A stretch of DNA of 64,000 nucleotides, taken from positions 992,001-1,056,000 of the forward strand of contig OZ252216.1 in NCBI GenBank assembly GCA_965248915.1. The letters run 5' to 3'. Each line of letters starts with the position of its first letter. Position 1 is the first letter of the stretch. Shown here in pieces: positions 7,931 through 14,833 of the stretch. The DNA comes from CBDFLA01 sp965248915. Its GTDB lineage: Bacteria > Pseudomonadota > Alphaproteobacteria > M2410. The notes beneath the pieces are model-generated. The model saw nothing but the letters and a program-made list of their open reading frames with translations. It made no database searches and had not been told where the DNA came from. Position numbers and translations under genes: made by a program.

Positions 7931-8497
7931 ATGGAAAAAAGCGTAGCTGTAGCTGACGACGTTCCAGAAGTGGTAAGCGAAGTCAGAGGTGTTATTAAGT
8001 GGTTTGACTCCGTCAAGGGGTACGGCTTTGTAATTCCCAGTGATGAGACATCATCAGACGGTGATGTGCTCTTACACTTGTCGTGTTTGCGACAGGCGGG
8101 GCACGACGTTGCGCGAGAAGGTGCGACCGTTGTGTGTGAAGCGGTTCATCGACCGAAGGGGTGGCAAGCGGTTCGCTTGCTTGAAATGGACGACAGTACC
8201 GCTGTTGTCGAGGTTGATCGCGAATACGAAACCCGTTCTGATCGCCCTCCTGTAGAAGCCTCTGGTGAATTTGAAGAAGCAATTGTCAAGTGGTTCAACC
8301 GTGCAAAAGGCTACGGTTTTGTCACCAGAGGCGACGGCACACCCGATATCTTCATACACATGGAAACCTTGCGCAGATTTGATATCCGCGAACTTCGACC
8401 CAACGACAAAGTTCGGGTTCGATTTGGCGAGGGTCCCAAAGGGCTCATGGTGGCGGAGATCGAAGTGACAGAACAAGCCCCCGAAGAGCCTCAATAA
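7931..8497 (+). CDS. Double cold-shock-domain protein
   Basis: A 188-residue protein with two cold-shock domains joined by an acidic linker. The first begins near residue 18 (GVIKWFDSVKGYGFVIP) and the second near residue 117 (AIVKWFNRAKGYGFVTR, then DIFIHMETL). Both keep the RNP1 motif GYGFV; the second keeps FIHM in RNP2, while the first has the variant VLLHLS. Such tandem proteins are common in Alphaproteobacteria and bind single-stranded RNA or DNA as chaperones. The DUF192 gene that often follows is absent; a 220-bp gap leads to an unrelated operon. Confidence 0.93.
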   Translation: MEKSVAVADDVPEVVSEVRGVIKWFDSVKGYGFVIPSDETSSDGDVLLHLSCLRQAGHDVAREGATVVCEAVHRPKGWQAVRLLEMDDSTAVVEVDREYETRSDRPPVEASGEFEEAIVKWFNRAKGYGFVTRGDGTPDIFIHMETLRRFDIRELRPNDKVRVRFGEGPKGLMVAEIEVTEQAPEEPQ

Positions 8498-8717
8498 AGT
8501 CAATTTTCCGTTGATACAGTACCTCAACCTTGGGCGGACAAGTGCCTTCGAGCGTGGTGTTAACTATGGATCCAAGTGTAGGCGGCAGCCCGACGGCAGA
8601 TTCCGTCTCGATTGTGGTGCCTTGACGAGGCGCTTCGATGTATGATCAAAAATATTGACGCGACCAGCGCTTCGTTGACGCCAGGTCCACGTGGTTTTTG
8701 GGAGTTGAGTAACTGAT

Positions 8718-9638
8718 ATGAGCAAGATGTGTATTTTGAGTTCTGGCTCCCGTCTCCTAATGGCCTCTTTTCTCGTCATTGCGACCGCGATGCCAGCAAC
8801 GGCGGCCCGGAAACTAGTGGAAGAAGTCGAGTCCCGATACAATTCCATTTTCATCTACCGAGATGGTGATTATGTCAGCATGACATTCGGGTACAATCGT
8901 CGTCTCTACACAGAATCGATCATGAACCAGGACGATGAACTCGAGTTGCCGGTCAAATACACTCGTCATATGGTCGCCGGACTGGCCTATGCGCCGAGAG
9001 CACGAAAGATTCTTATGATCGGCATGGGGGGCGGTCGGACGTCATGGTACATCCACAAGATAATGCCTGATGCTGAACTGACGGTCGTCGAGCTAGATCC
9101 AGATGTGGTTCGGTTGGCGGAAAAGCATTTCAAGGTTCGCGAAGAAGACAACTATGCCATCGTCACCCGTGACGGTCGGAGCCATCTTATGCGGGAAGAC
9201 GAAAAGTATGATCTCATCATGGTCGATGCTTATCGCGGCCCTTTCGTGCCGTTTCACCTTCTAACGACAGAATTCTACGAGTTGATTGTGTCCAGGCTGA
9301 TGCCCGGCGGTATCGTCATTCAAAACGTAGAACCAAACACCATGCTTTTTGACAGTGCAGCTGCAACCATGCAGACAGTCTTCAAAAATGTGGACTACTT
9401 CGATGCCGGTGGAAACATCGTCTCTGTTGCCTATGATTTTGAACGCCCGGATTTGGAGACGTTAAAGGTCCAAGCGGACGAGCAATTGAGCCAGTACTCA
9501 TTTCGCTACGATTTCGATGACACACTTGATCAACGCCGTCTCTATGCGCCAGCGGAGTCCGTGAAACCGCTCACGGACGACTTTGCGCCAGTCAACGCAT
9601 TGCGCGCTATTGAAGTGCACAATCGGCGATGGGATTAG
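8718..9638 (+). CDS. Exported spermidine-synthase-like protein
   Basis: A 306-residue protein with an N-terminal signal peptide (hydrophobic to about residue 28, ending ATAA) followed by a spermidine-synthase-type methyltransferase fold: ILMIGMGGGRTSWYI, TVVELDPDVVRLA, RDGRSHLM and LIMVDAYRGPFVPFHL. A true cytosolic polyamine synthase would have no signal peptide, and the second aspartate context differs, so the substrate is unknown. It is followed 4 bp later by a membrane protein that looks like the transmembrane half of the fused spermidine-synthase family, and then by an SMP-30-like gene, in one operon. The two halves appear in the reverse of their fused order. Confidence 0.82.
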   Translation: MSKMCILSSGSRLLMASFLVIATAMPATAARKLVEEVESRYNSIFIYRDGDYVSMTFGYNRRLYTESIMNQDDELELPVKYTRHMVAGLAYAPRARKILMIGMGGGRTSWYIHKIMPDAELTVVELDPDVVRLAEKHFKVREEDNYAIVTRDGRSHLMREDEKYDLIMVDAYRGPFVPFHLLTTEFYELIVSRLMPGGIVIQNVEPNTMLFDSAAATMQTVFKNVDYFDAGGNIVSVAYDFERPDLETLKVQADEQLSQYSFRYDFDDTLDQRRLYAPAESVKPLTDDFAPVNALRAIEVHNRRWD

Positions 9639-9642
9639 GAAT

Positions 9643-10278
9643 ATGAGCGATACCACAGTCGGCCGCGCCGACAACGTCCACTTTTCCTTCATCTATACAA
9701 ATTCGTTTGTTGTTGGCATTGCAATTATGTCGTTCGAAATGCTTGGCAGTCGATATGTGAACCCGTTCTTTGGCGGCAGTATCAATACGTGGGCAGCACT
9801 GATCTCGACGGTCCTCTTGGCTCTAATGGCTGGCTACTTCGGAGGCGGGATCATCGCCGACCGTAAGAATTCTGAGATCTGGTTGGGATCATTTGTTATT
9901 GGGGCGGCGGGGTATATCACTCTGGTGCCTGGTCTCGCAAATCCATTCTTCACGATAATTTGGGAGGTTATGGGCGACGGTGCGGCGGGCGTACTCACCG
10001 CATCCATAGTGCTGCTCTTTGTCCCGGTAGCAATGCTGGGCGTGTTCACGCCTTATGCCGTCAAGATTTTGCTGCACTCAACGGAAGTCTCCGGGCGCGT
10101 GACCGGCCGCGTCTACGCAATCTCCACTTTGGGAAATATCTTCGGAACCTTGTTTACGACATTCTATCTGATCCCAAACTACGGCACGCGTCGGATCACC
10201 TATTATCTGGCCTGCGTTCTTTTGGTCTCAGGGGTCTCACTGATCTGGGCGTTCTGGCCTAAGTCGCAAAAATCATGA
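9643..10278 (+). CDS. Membrane protein, transmembrane half of the fused spermidine-synthase family
   Basis: A 211-residue inner-membrane protein with about six hydrophobic segments. The opening FEMLGSRYVNPFFGGSINTW and the GYFGGGIIADR loop match the transporter-like N-terminal domain of fused MFS/spermidine-synthase proteins. The start at 9643 follows AGGA at 9637-9640 and lies just after the previous stop. It overlaps the next gene by ATGA at 10275-10278. With its neighbour it probably forms a membrane-bound two-part version of the fused protein; the reaction is not known. Confidence 0.8.
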   Translation: MSDTTVGRADNVHFSFIYTNSFVVGIAIMSFEMLGSRYVNPFFGGSINTWAALISTVLLALMAGYFGGGIIADRKNSEIWLGSFVIGAAGYITLVPGLANPFFTIIWEVMGDGAAGVLTASIVLLFVPVAMLGVFTPYAVKILLHSTEVSGRVTGRVYAISTLGNIFGTLFTTFYLIPNYGTRRITYYLACVLLVSGVSLIWAFWPKSQKS

Positions 10279-11192
10279 AAATCAAGATCGGTGCCAGCGC
10301 TGGTCTCATCGCGCTAGCGATTGTTGTTTTGGGCATCACTCCTGTGAGAGCCGATGACCCAGAAACCCTTCTCGACAATCTCGGTTATCCGGAGGGACCT
10401 ATCTGGTTGGGCGGTGAAGTATATTTTGCTGAAATGTGGTCGGATCGCGTGAGCGTCTGGGATGGCAAGAAGAGAAGAACGTTTTGGCAGCGAAGCAATT
10501 GTGGCCCAACGGCCATCGCGCCGTTCGGCGAAAACAGCTTGGCGATCCTGTGTCACATTTCGAATGAAATCGCCATCGTTGGGTCAGACGGTGAAGGCGG
10601 CCCGCTTTACTCTTTGCGAAATCTTGGACCGGACATTTTCAATCCGAATGATGTGGTGTCTGATGGGCAGGGTGGCATCTACCTCACCGCTTCGGGTCAC
10701 TTTGATCTCACCGCGCCGCGGCAAGGTCACGTCGTCCATTTGAAGGAGGGTGGTGAGCTAAGAGTTGTCGCATCCGACATCCACTACGCCAATGGAATTA
10801 CCATGCACCCGGATGGGAACTATCTGTTAGTTTCAGAGCACCTTGGCTTACGGGTTTTAGGGTTCCCAATCCTTGAAGACGGGCAGTTGGACGAACTGGA
10901 AGTCTATGCGGACATTTCCTATCTCGATATTGACAGTCCGATTTTCTACGAGAAGTGGGGTCCGGACGGGTTAGAGTTCGATCGCGACGGAAATCTCTAC
11001 GTAGCGATCTATGGTAAGGGCATTGTCCTTGGGATCGACCAAGACGCACGTGGCATTGACATGATCACAACTGATCTCCAGCTTTTGACCAATGTTACGT
11101 TTGACCCGACCGCAGAACACCTCTATCTCACCGGCTCCCGGTACTCGAGATTGGGTGCTGGGCACGGTGCGCTCATGGTTCGAGAGAAGTAG
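10275..11192 (+). CDS. Exported SMP-30/gluconolactonase/LRE-type protein
   Basis: A 305-residue protein with a signal peptide (cleavage near VRADD) and a six-bladed propeller of the SMP-30/gluconolactonase/LRE type. Markers are YPEGPIWLGGEVYFAEMW at the first blade, FNPNDVVSDGQGGIYLT, YANGITMHPDGNYLLVSE and GPDGLEFDRDGNLYVAIY. Metal ligands typical of the family (Glu in PEGP, Asn in PND, Asn in NGI, Asp in PDG) are in place, so it is likely an active lactonase or esterase in the periplasm. It is translationally coupled to the membrane gene before it, and its last 20 bp overlap the convergent DUF2891 gene. Confidence 0.85.
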   Translation: MKIKIGASAGLIALAIVVLGITPVRADDPETLLDNLGYPEGPIWLGGEVYFAEMWSDRVSVWDGKKRRTFWQRSNCGPTAIAPFGENSLAILCHISNEIAIVGSDGEGGPLYSLRNLGPDIFNPNDVVSDGQGGIYLTASGHFDLTAPRQGHVVHLKEGGELRVVASDIHYANGITMHPDGNYLLVSEHLGLRVLGFPILEDGQLDELEVYADISYLDIDSPIFYEKWGPDGLEFDRDGNLYVAIYGKGIVLGIDQDARGIDMITTDLQLLTNVTFDPTAEHLYLTGSRYSRLGAGHGALMVREK

Positions 11193-12225
11193 TCTCTAGC
11201 TCCGCGTTGAAGACAGGGACCAGAGCGTACATGCCAAACTGCGCGACCCAGTGGCTCACCCGACGATAATCTCCATCCCAGCTCTTTCGGTTTCGATAGG
11301 CCGTTAGAAAGTGTTGTGCGTAGAGGTCGGCATACCGTTTGTCCTTAGTGACCTGGTAGATATGCCAAAGGCCCCATGCGCGGCTGAAGTTCAGGCCGTT
11401 GTGATGAGATGTCTTTGGGTCGCTGACGGGAGCAATAGCTGACATGTCCGGAAGATATCCGTCGAGCCACATCTCAAACTCAGATTTCGGAAGTACCTTG
11501 GAAACCAACCAAGCCAAATTGGTGCAAATCGCCATAAAGCCCTGACCCTCACGAGCTATGGCGCATTCCTCTTTGTTCGCGTCAATGTACTTTCGGACGA
11601 CATCTCCAACGAACGACGAGAGAACTTTATCATTACGGTGTTTGGCGTATTCAAGAAGGTTGATCAACGCCCAACTCGGATTGTCATACTCACCCAAGTT
11701 TGGATCGAAAGCCGTGTTCGAATAGTAGTCTTTAATGCTTACAGCAACGTGGTCGCCAAGCGGCTTGAGTCGATCATCTCCGATAATGCGTTCATAGTCG
11801 ATCACGAGCTTGAGAAACCAAGCCCGACCATAGGGTATTTCGAATCTGGGATTCGCTCTTATATCACTCAGTTCTTGTTCTAACAGTGATCGATCAAGGG
11901 TTGCCTCAATTGTCTCAACGTAGCGCTTATCGCCGGTCGCGCCTGTGTACGCCACAATGGCCCAAACACCATGAACTGATGAGTGCCAATCGATACATCC
12001 GTGAAAAACTGGGTGAGAAGTGTCTGTCCGTCTGACACAGTTGTTTATGGGGACCGTCAGGTTTTCGGCAATTTCTCCCTTGTTATCTTCAATCCACTGG
12101 AGTGTCTGCGGTAGTTGTCCGTGTGCTGGCATGAAAGTCACCAATGTTACCAAAACAACAAGAAACCCCGCGCCAATGCGCCTAGGGAACATTCCTAGTG
12201 CCGAACTTACACGAGACACACCCAC
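11173..12225 (-). CDS. Exported DUF2891 family protein
   Basis: A 350-residue protein with a signal peptide and the DUF2891 hallmark SHPVFHGCIDWHSSVHGVW near residues 69-87. The rest looks like an alpha/alpha barrel as in glycan-active enzymes (GRAWFLKLVIDYE, SHHNGLNFSRAWGLW). The GTG at 12225 begins one base after the stop of the repeat protein upstream; the ATG at 12192 (MFPRRIGAG...) is an equally good start with a tidier signal peptide. Function of the family is not established. It overlaps the SMP-30-like gene tail-to-tail by 20 bp. Confidence 0.85.
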   Translation of the reverse strand: MGVSRVSSALGMFPRRIGAGFLVVLVTLVTFMPAHGQLPQTLQWIEDNKGEIAENLTVPINNCVRRTDTSHPVFHGCIDWHSSVHGVWAIVAYTGATGDKRYVETIEATLDRSLLEQELSDIRANPRFEIPYGRAWFLKLVIDYERIIGDDRLKPLGDHVAVSIKDYYSNTAFDPNLGEYDNPSWALINLLEYAKHRNDKVLSSFVGDVVRKYIDANKEECAIAREGQGFMAICTNLAWLVSKVLPKSEFEMWLDGYLPDMSAIAPVSDPKTSHHNGLNFSRAWGLWHIYQVTKDKRYADLYAQHFLTAYRNRKSWDGDYRRVSHWVAQFGMYALVPVFNAELETTSLEP

Positions 12226-12226
12226 T

Positions 12227-13000
12227 TCAGTGACTCAAGAAATAGAACCGAAAATCGGAACCATCATGAAGCATGGCTGCTGATCCGGTCGCGCTATCGC
12301 CCGGAATATCCTTAAGCTCTAGAACGGGAATTGAATTCAATTGGTATTGGTATTGCTGCGCTGATGAACTGAATGATCCCTGGTAAAATTGACTACTAAG
12401 ATTGTTCTTGAAAGCATAGAAACGAAAATCCCGACCGTCATGAACCATGGCCCATCGATTCCAGTCTGTGTCACTTGGAAAACCTGTCACGCGAATCTCC
12501 GGAATTGAGTTGTAGCCATATTCGTAACGTGATGTTCCTGCATTAAACCCAAATTGACGCAGTAGGGTTGGATCATTGTGGCTACGCAAATAGAGTCGAT
12601 AGGTTGTTCCATCATGAAGCATGGCAAAGCTTCGACTGTCAGTGCCGGAGGGCGCACCATGGATCTTCAAAGTCGCAATGGAATTGTAACCCCATTCATA
12701 GCGAGAGGACGCGACATTGAACCCAAATTGGTAGAGAGTATCTGAGGTGTCTCTCTTGAAGAAGTAAAGTCGATAGACACTGCCGTCATGCACCATTGCC
12801 CACCGACCCCAATCCGTATCGGCAGGAGCACCACTAATCCCGATCTTTGGGATTGAGTTGTATCCAAACTGATAGGTTGTGGTGCCATTGATGTAAGCAG
12901 CTTGATTGAGTTCCGCCGCTTGGACAGCAGAAAAGCCGAGCGCAAAAGATACGAGCGAAAAAAGGACTAAGGCGCGACGAATGACGGTGTGAACCAACAT
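12227..13000 (-). CDS. Secreted protein of 58-residue tandem repeats
   Basis: A 257-residue protein with a signal peptide (ending VQAAE) and then three full 58-residue repeats plus a fourth cut to about 41. Each begins Y-x-[FWY]-G-Y-N-S-I-P and holds D-T-D-W-x-R-W-A-M-V-H-D-G near position 19-31, then [YF]-R-[LF]-Y. The fourth is the most worn. I do not recognise the family; the aromatic, Gly/Asn-rich units suggest a beta-propeller or lectin-like surface protein. GGGGAG about 7 nt before the ATG supports the start. One base separates it from DUF2891, so the two are probably expressed together. Confidence 0.8.
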   Translation of the reverse strand: MLVHTVIRRALVLFSLVSFALGFSAVQAAELNQAAYINGTTTYQFGYNSIPKIGISGAPADTDWGRWAMVHDGSVYRLYFFKRDTSDTLYQFGFNVASSRYEWGYNSIATLKIHGAPSGTDSRSFAMLHDGTTYRLYLRSHNDPTLLRQFGFNAGTSRYEYGYNSIPEIRVTGFPSDTDWNRWAMVHDGRDFRFYAFKNNLSSQFYQGSFSSSAQQYQYQLNSIPVLELKDIPGDSATGSAAMLHDGSDFRFYFLSH

Positions 13001-13185
13001 TGGAATCTCCCCTGATTAAATGCTGTACAGGAAGGAAACGCTACCATTCGACAGGTAGGTCGTCCATGAACAATGCCAAGCATCTTCAGGGCCTTGCTTA
13101 CATTGGGAAAATGTTCGAGAAGGAATACCTAAGGCGAAGTACTTAGAGGCGATGTGACCAATCAAAGGGGCGCAATGGGAGCGAG

Positions 13186-13644
13186 ATGGCTGACAAGGAA
13201 ACAGATCTGCAAGAACTGGTGCTGAAGGCGAACCCACCTGAAGGGTTCGTGCCCACTACGAATCGGGGACCATACACATCCCATAACGGCCCCTATTTTC
13301 ACAAAGTCGAAGGGGACACGTTCTTCCACGGATTTCGCGTGCTCGAACGTCATTGCAATTCCCACGGAATTCTTCACGGCGGGATGATGATGACCTTTGC
13401 GGATGGCTTGTTGGCAACGGCCGTCTGGCGTGAAACGAGAGTACGCTTTGTCACCATGCGCATGACCAGCGACTTCAAGGGCATGGTCCGCCCAGGAGAC
13501 TGGGTGGAGGGCACTGGTCGTGTCACCAGGGCGGCTCGATCAGTTGCCTTTGCCGAGGCGGAGATATTCGTCGGAAATCGGCTGGTTTTCGGGGCCACAG
13601 GTCTCTTCAAGCTCTTTCGCCGTGAGGGCCGCGAAGAGGCTTGA
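13186..13644 (+). CDS. PaaI-family hotdog thioesterase
   Basis: A 152-residue single hotdog domain of the PaaI/YdiI thioesterase group. The active-site stretch HGILHGGMMMTFADG holds the catalytic acidic residue, and the C-terminal strand pair RSVAFAEAEIFVGNRLVFGATGLFKLF closes the fold. It hydrolyses an acyl-CoA whose identity cannot be read from sequence. It stands alone between the repeat protein (divergent) and tRNA-Pro. Confidence 0.88.
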   Translation: MADKETDLQELVLKANPPEGFVPTTNRGPYTSHNGPYFHKVEGDTFFHGFRVLERHCNSHGILHGGMMMTFADGLLATAVWRETRVRFVTMRMTSDFKGMVRPGDWVEGTGRVTRAARSVAFAEAEIFVGNRLVFGATGLFKLFRREGREEA

Positions 13645-13727
13645 GGGCTCAATCGAATATTTCCTTACCATCGCGCGTTTGCCTGCTTGCTCATCTGCTA
13701 TCAATCGTGTATCCCCTGTCCCGGTTT

Positions 13728-13804
13728 CGGGGCATAGCGCAGCCTGGTAGCGCACCTGTTTTGGGAACAGGGGGTCGCAAGTTCGAATCTTGCTGCCCCG
13801 ACCA
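13728..13804 (+). tRNA. tRNA-Pro (TGG)
   Basis: A complete 77-nt tRNA with encoded CCA. Acceptor strands CGGGGCA/TGCCCCG, anticodon stem CCTGT/ACAGG and loop TTTGGGA give anticodon TGG. A weak promoter candidate, TTGCTC at 13687 and TATCCC at 13710 with 17 bp between, lies just upstream. Confidence 0.97.
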
Positions 13805-13860
13805 TTCTCTGAAGGCTTTTGGCCTCAGATCCGGGAAAGTTGATGAGGTAAGAGGTCGCC

Positions 13861-14166
13861 ATGTTGGCACGCATTTACCAGCCCGCAAAGAACGCGATGC
13901 AATCAGGGCGTCGTAACGCCAAGGGTTGGGTCCTTGATTTTGACGCCGCTGAAGCGCGCAAGGTTGATCCTCTCATGGGGTGGACCGGGTCGAGCGACAT
14001 GTTGGATCAAGTGACCCTGACCTTCGAAAGCAAAGCGGCGGCGGAGGCATATGCCAAAAAGCATGGCCTTGCTTACAAGGTCGAAGAGCCTCAACAACGC
14101 AAACCCAAGATCAAATCCTATGCCGAGAATTTTTCGGCTGATCGCAGATTTACCTGGACGCACTAG
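13861..14166 (+). CDS. NDUFS4-family complex I accessory subunit
   Basis: A 101-residue protein of the ETC complex I subunit family (NDUFS4/AQDQ), found in mitochondria and Alphaproteobacteria. It begins LARIYQPAKNAMQSGR and carries GWVLDFDAAEARKVDPLMGWTGS, the core of the fold, with the conserved ending YAENFSADRRFTWTH. It sits on the peripheral arm of NADH:ubiquinone oxidoreductase. It lies between tRNA-Pro and tRNA-Arg, the usual tRNA-flanked location in this class. Confidence 0.93.
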   Translation: MLARIYQPAKNAMQSGRRNAKGWVLDFDAAEARKVDPLMGWTGSSDMLDQVTLTFESKAAAEAYAKKHGLAYKVEEPQQRKPKIKSYAENFSADRRFTWTH

Positions 14167-14238
14167 TCCATCTGCGGTCAAAAAGGTCCTGCCGCATAGA
14201 GATGGGCGTCAGGCGTCTTCTTTCTGTGGATCAATAGA

Positions 14239-14315
<77 letters not shown>

Positions 14316-14344
14316 GATCCCTAACAAACACGAGGGAGCCAACC

Positions 14345-14833
14345 ATGACTAACCCAACCAAAGCGACCGCTCTTCCAGACTGGATACAAGATCACATAAA
14401 GCTCTATTTGGAAGATCCAGAAAAGGCCCACATGTGGGACTCGTCAGCGCTCGGCGGCCCCGGTGTTTTGCCAACACTTCTTTTGACCACCACTGGGAAT
14501 AAGTCGGGCGAACCGCGCATGTTACCGCTGATCTACGGCAAGATAGAAAGTGGATTTGTCGTCATCGCCTCCAAAGGTGGCTTTCCATCGCACCCATCCT
14601 GGTACTTGAACCTTGAAAAGACCCCCACAGCGCACATCCGCGTTGGCGCCGAACAGTATGACGTAAAAGCGCACACAGTAAGTGGCGAAGAACGCGAGGT
14701 TCTTTGGAAAATGATGGCTGGCATCTACGCGCCGTACGATGACTACCAAGCGGCAGCGACATCCCGAGAGATACCCGTCGTGGTGCTTGAGCCCATCGAA
14801 GGTGAGGATGAAGACGACGGTTACGTCGACTAG
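14345..14833 (+). CDS. Nitroreductase-family deazaflavin-type oxidoreductase (DDN-like)
   Basis: A 162-residue split-barrel flavin protein of the DDN/DUF385 family. The markers are LLLTTTGNKSGEPRMLPLIYG, FVVIASKGGFPSHPSWYLNL and the C-terminal REIPVVVLEPI. In actinobacteria these use coenzyme F420; members in Proteobacteria may use F420 or another flavin, so the cofactor is open. GAGGGAGCC lies before the ATG. Its stop overlaps that of the convergent M16 peptidase in the shared CTAG at 14830-14833. Confidence 0.88.
   Translation: MTNPTKATALPDWIQDHIKLYLEDPEKAHMWDSSALGGPGVLPTLLLTTTGNKSGEPRMLPLIYGKIESGFVVIASKGGFPSHPSWYLNLEKTPTAHIRVGAEQYDVKAHTVSGEEREVLWKMMAGIYAPYDDYQAAATSREIPVVVLEPIEGEDEDDGYVD

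Noticed and set aside
8718..9638. True spermidine synthase (speE)
   Set aside because: A signal peptide and the coupling to a membrane half and a secreted lactonase-like protein argue against a cytosolic polyamine enzyme; only the fold is shared.
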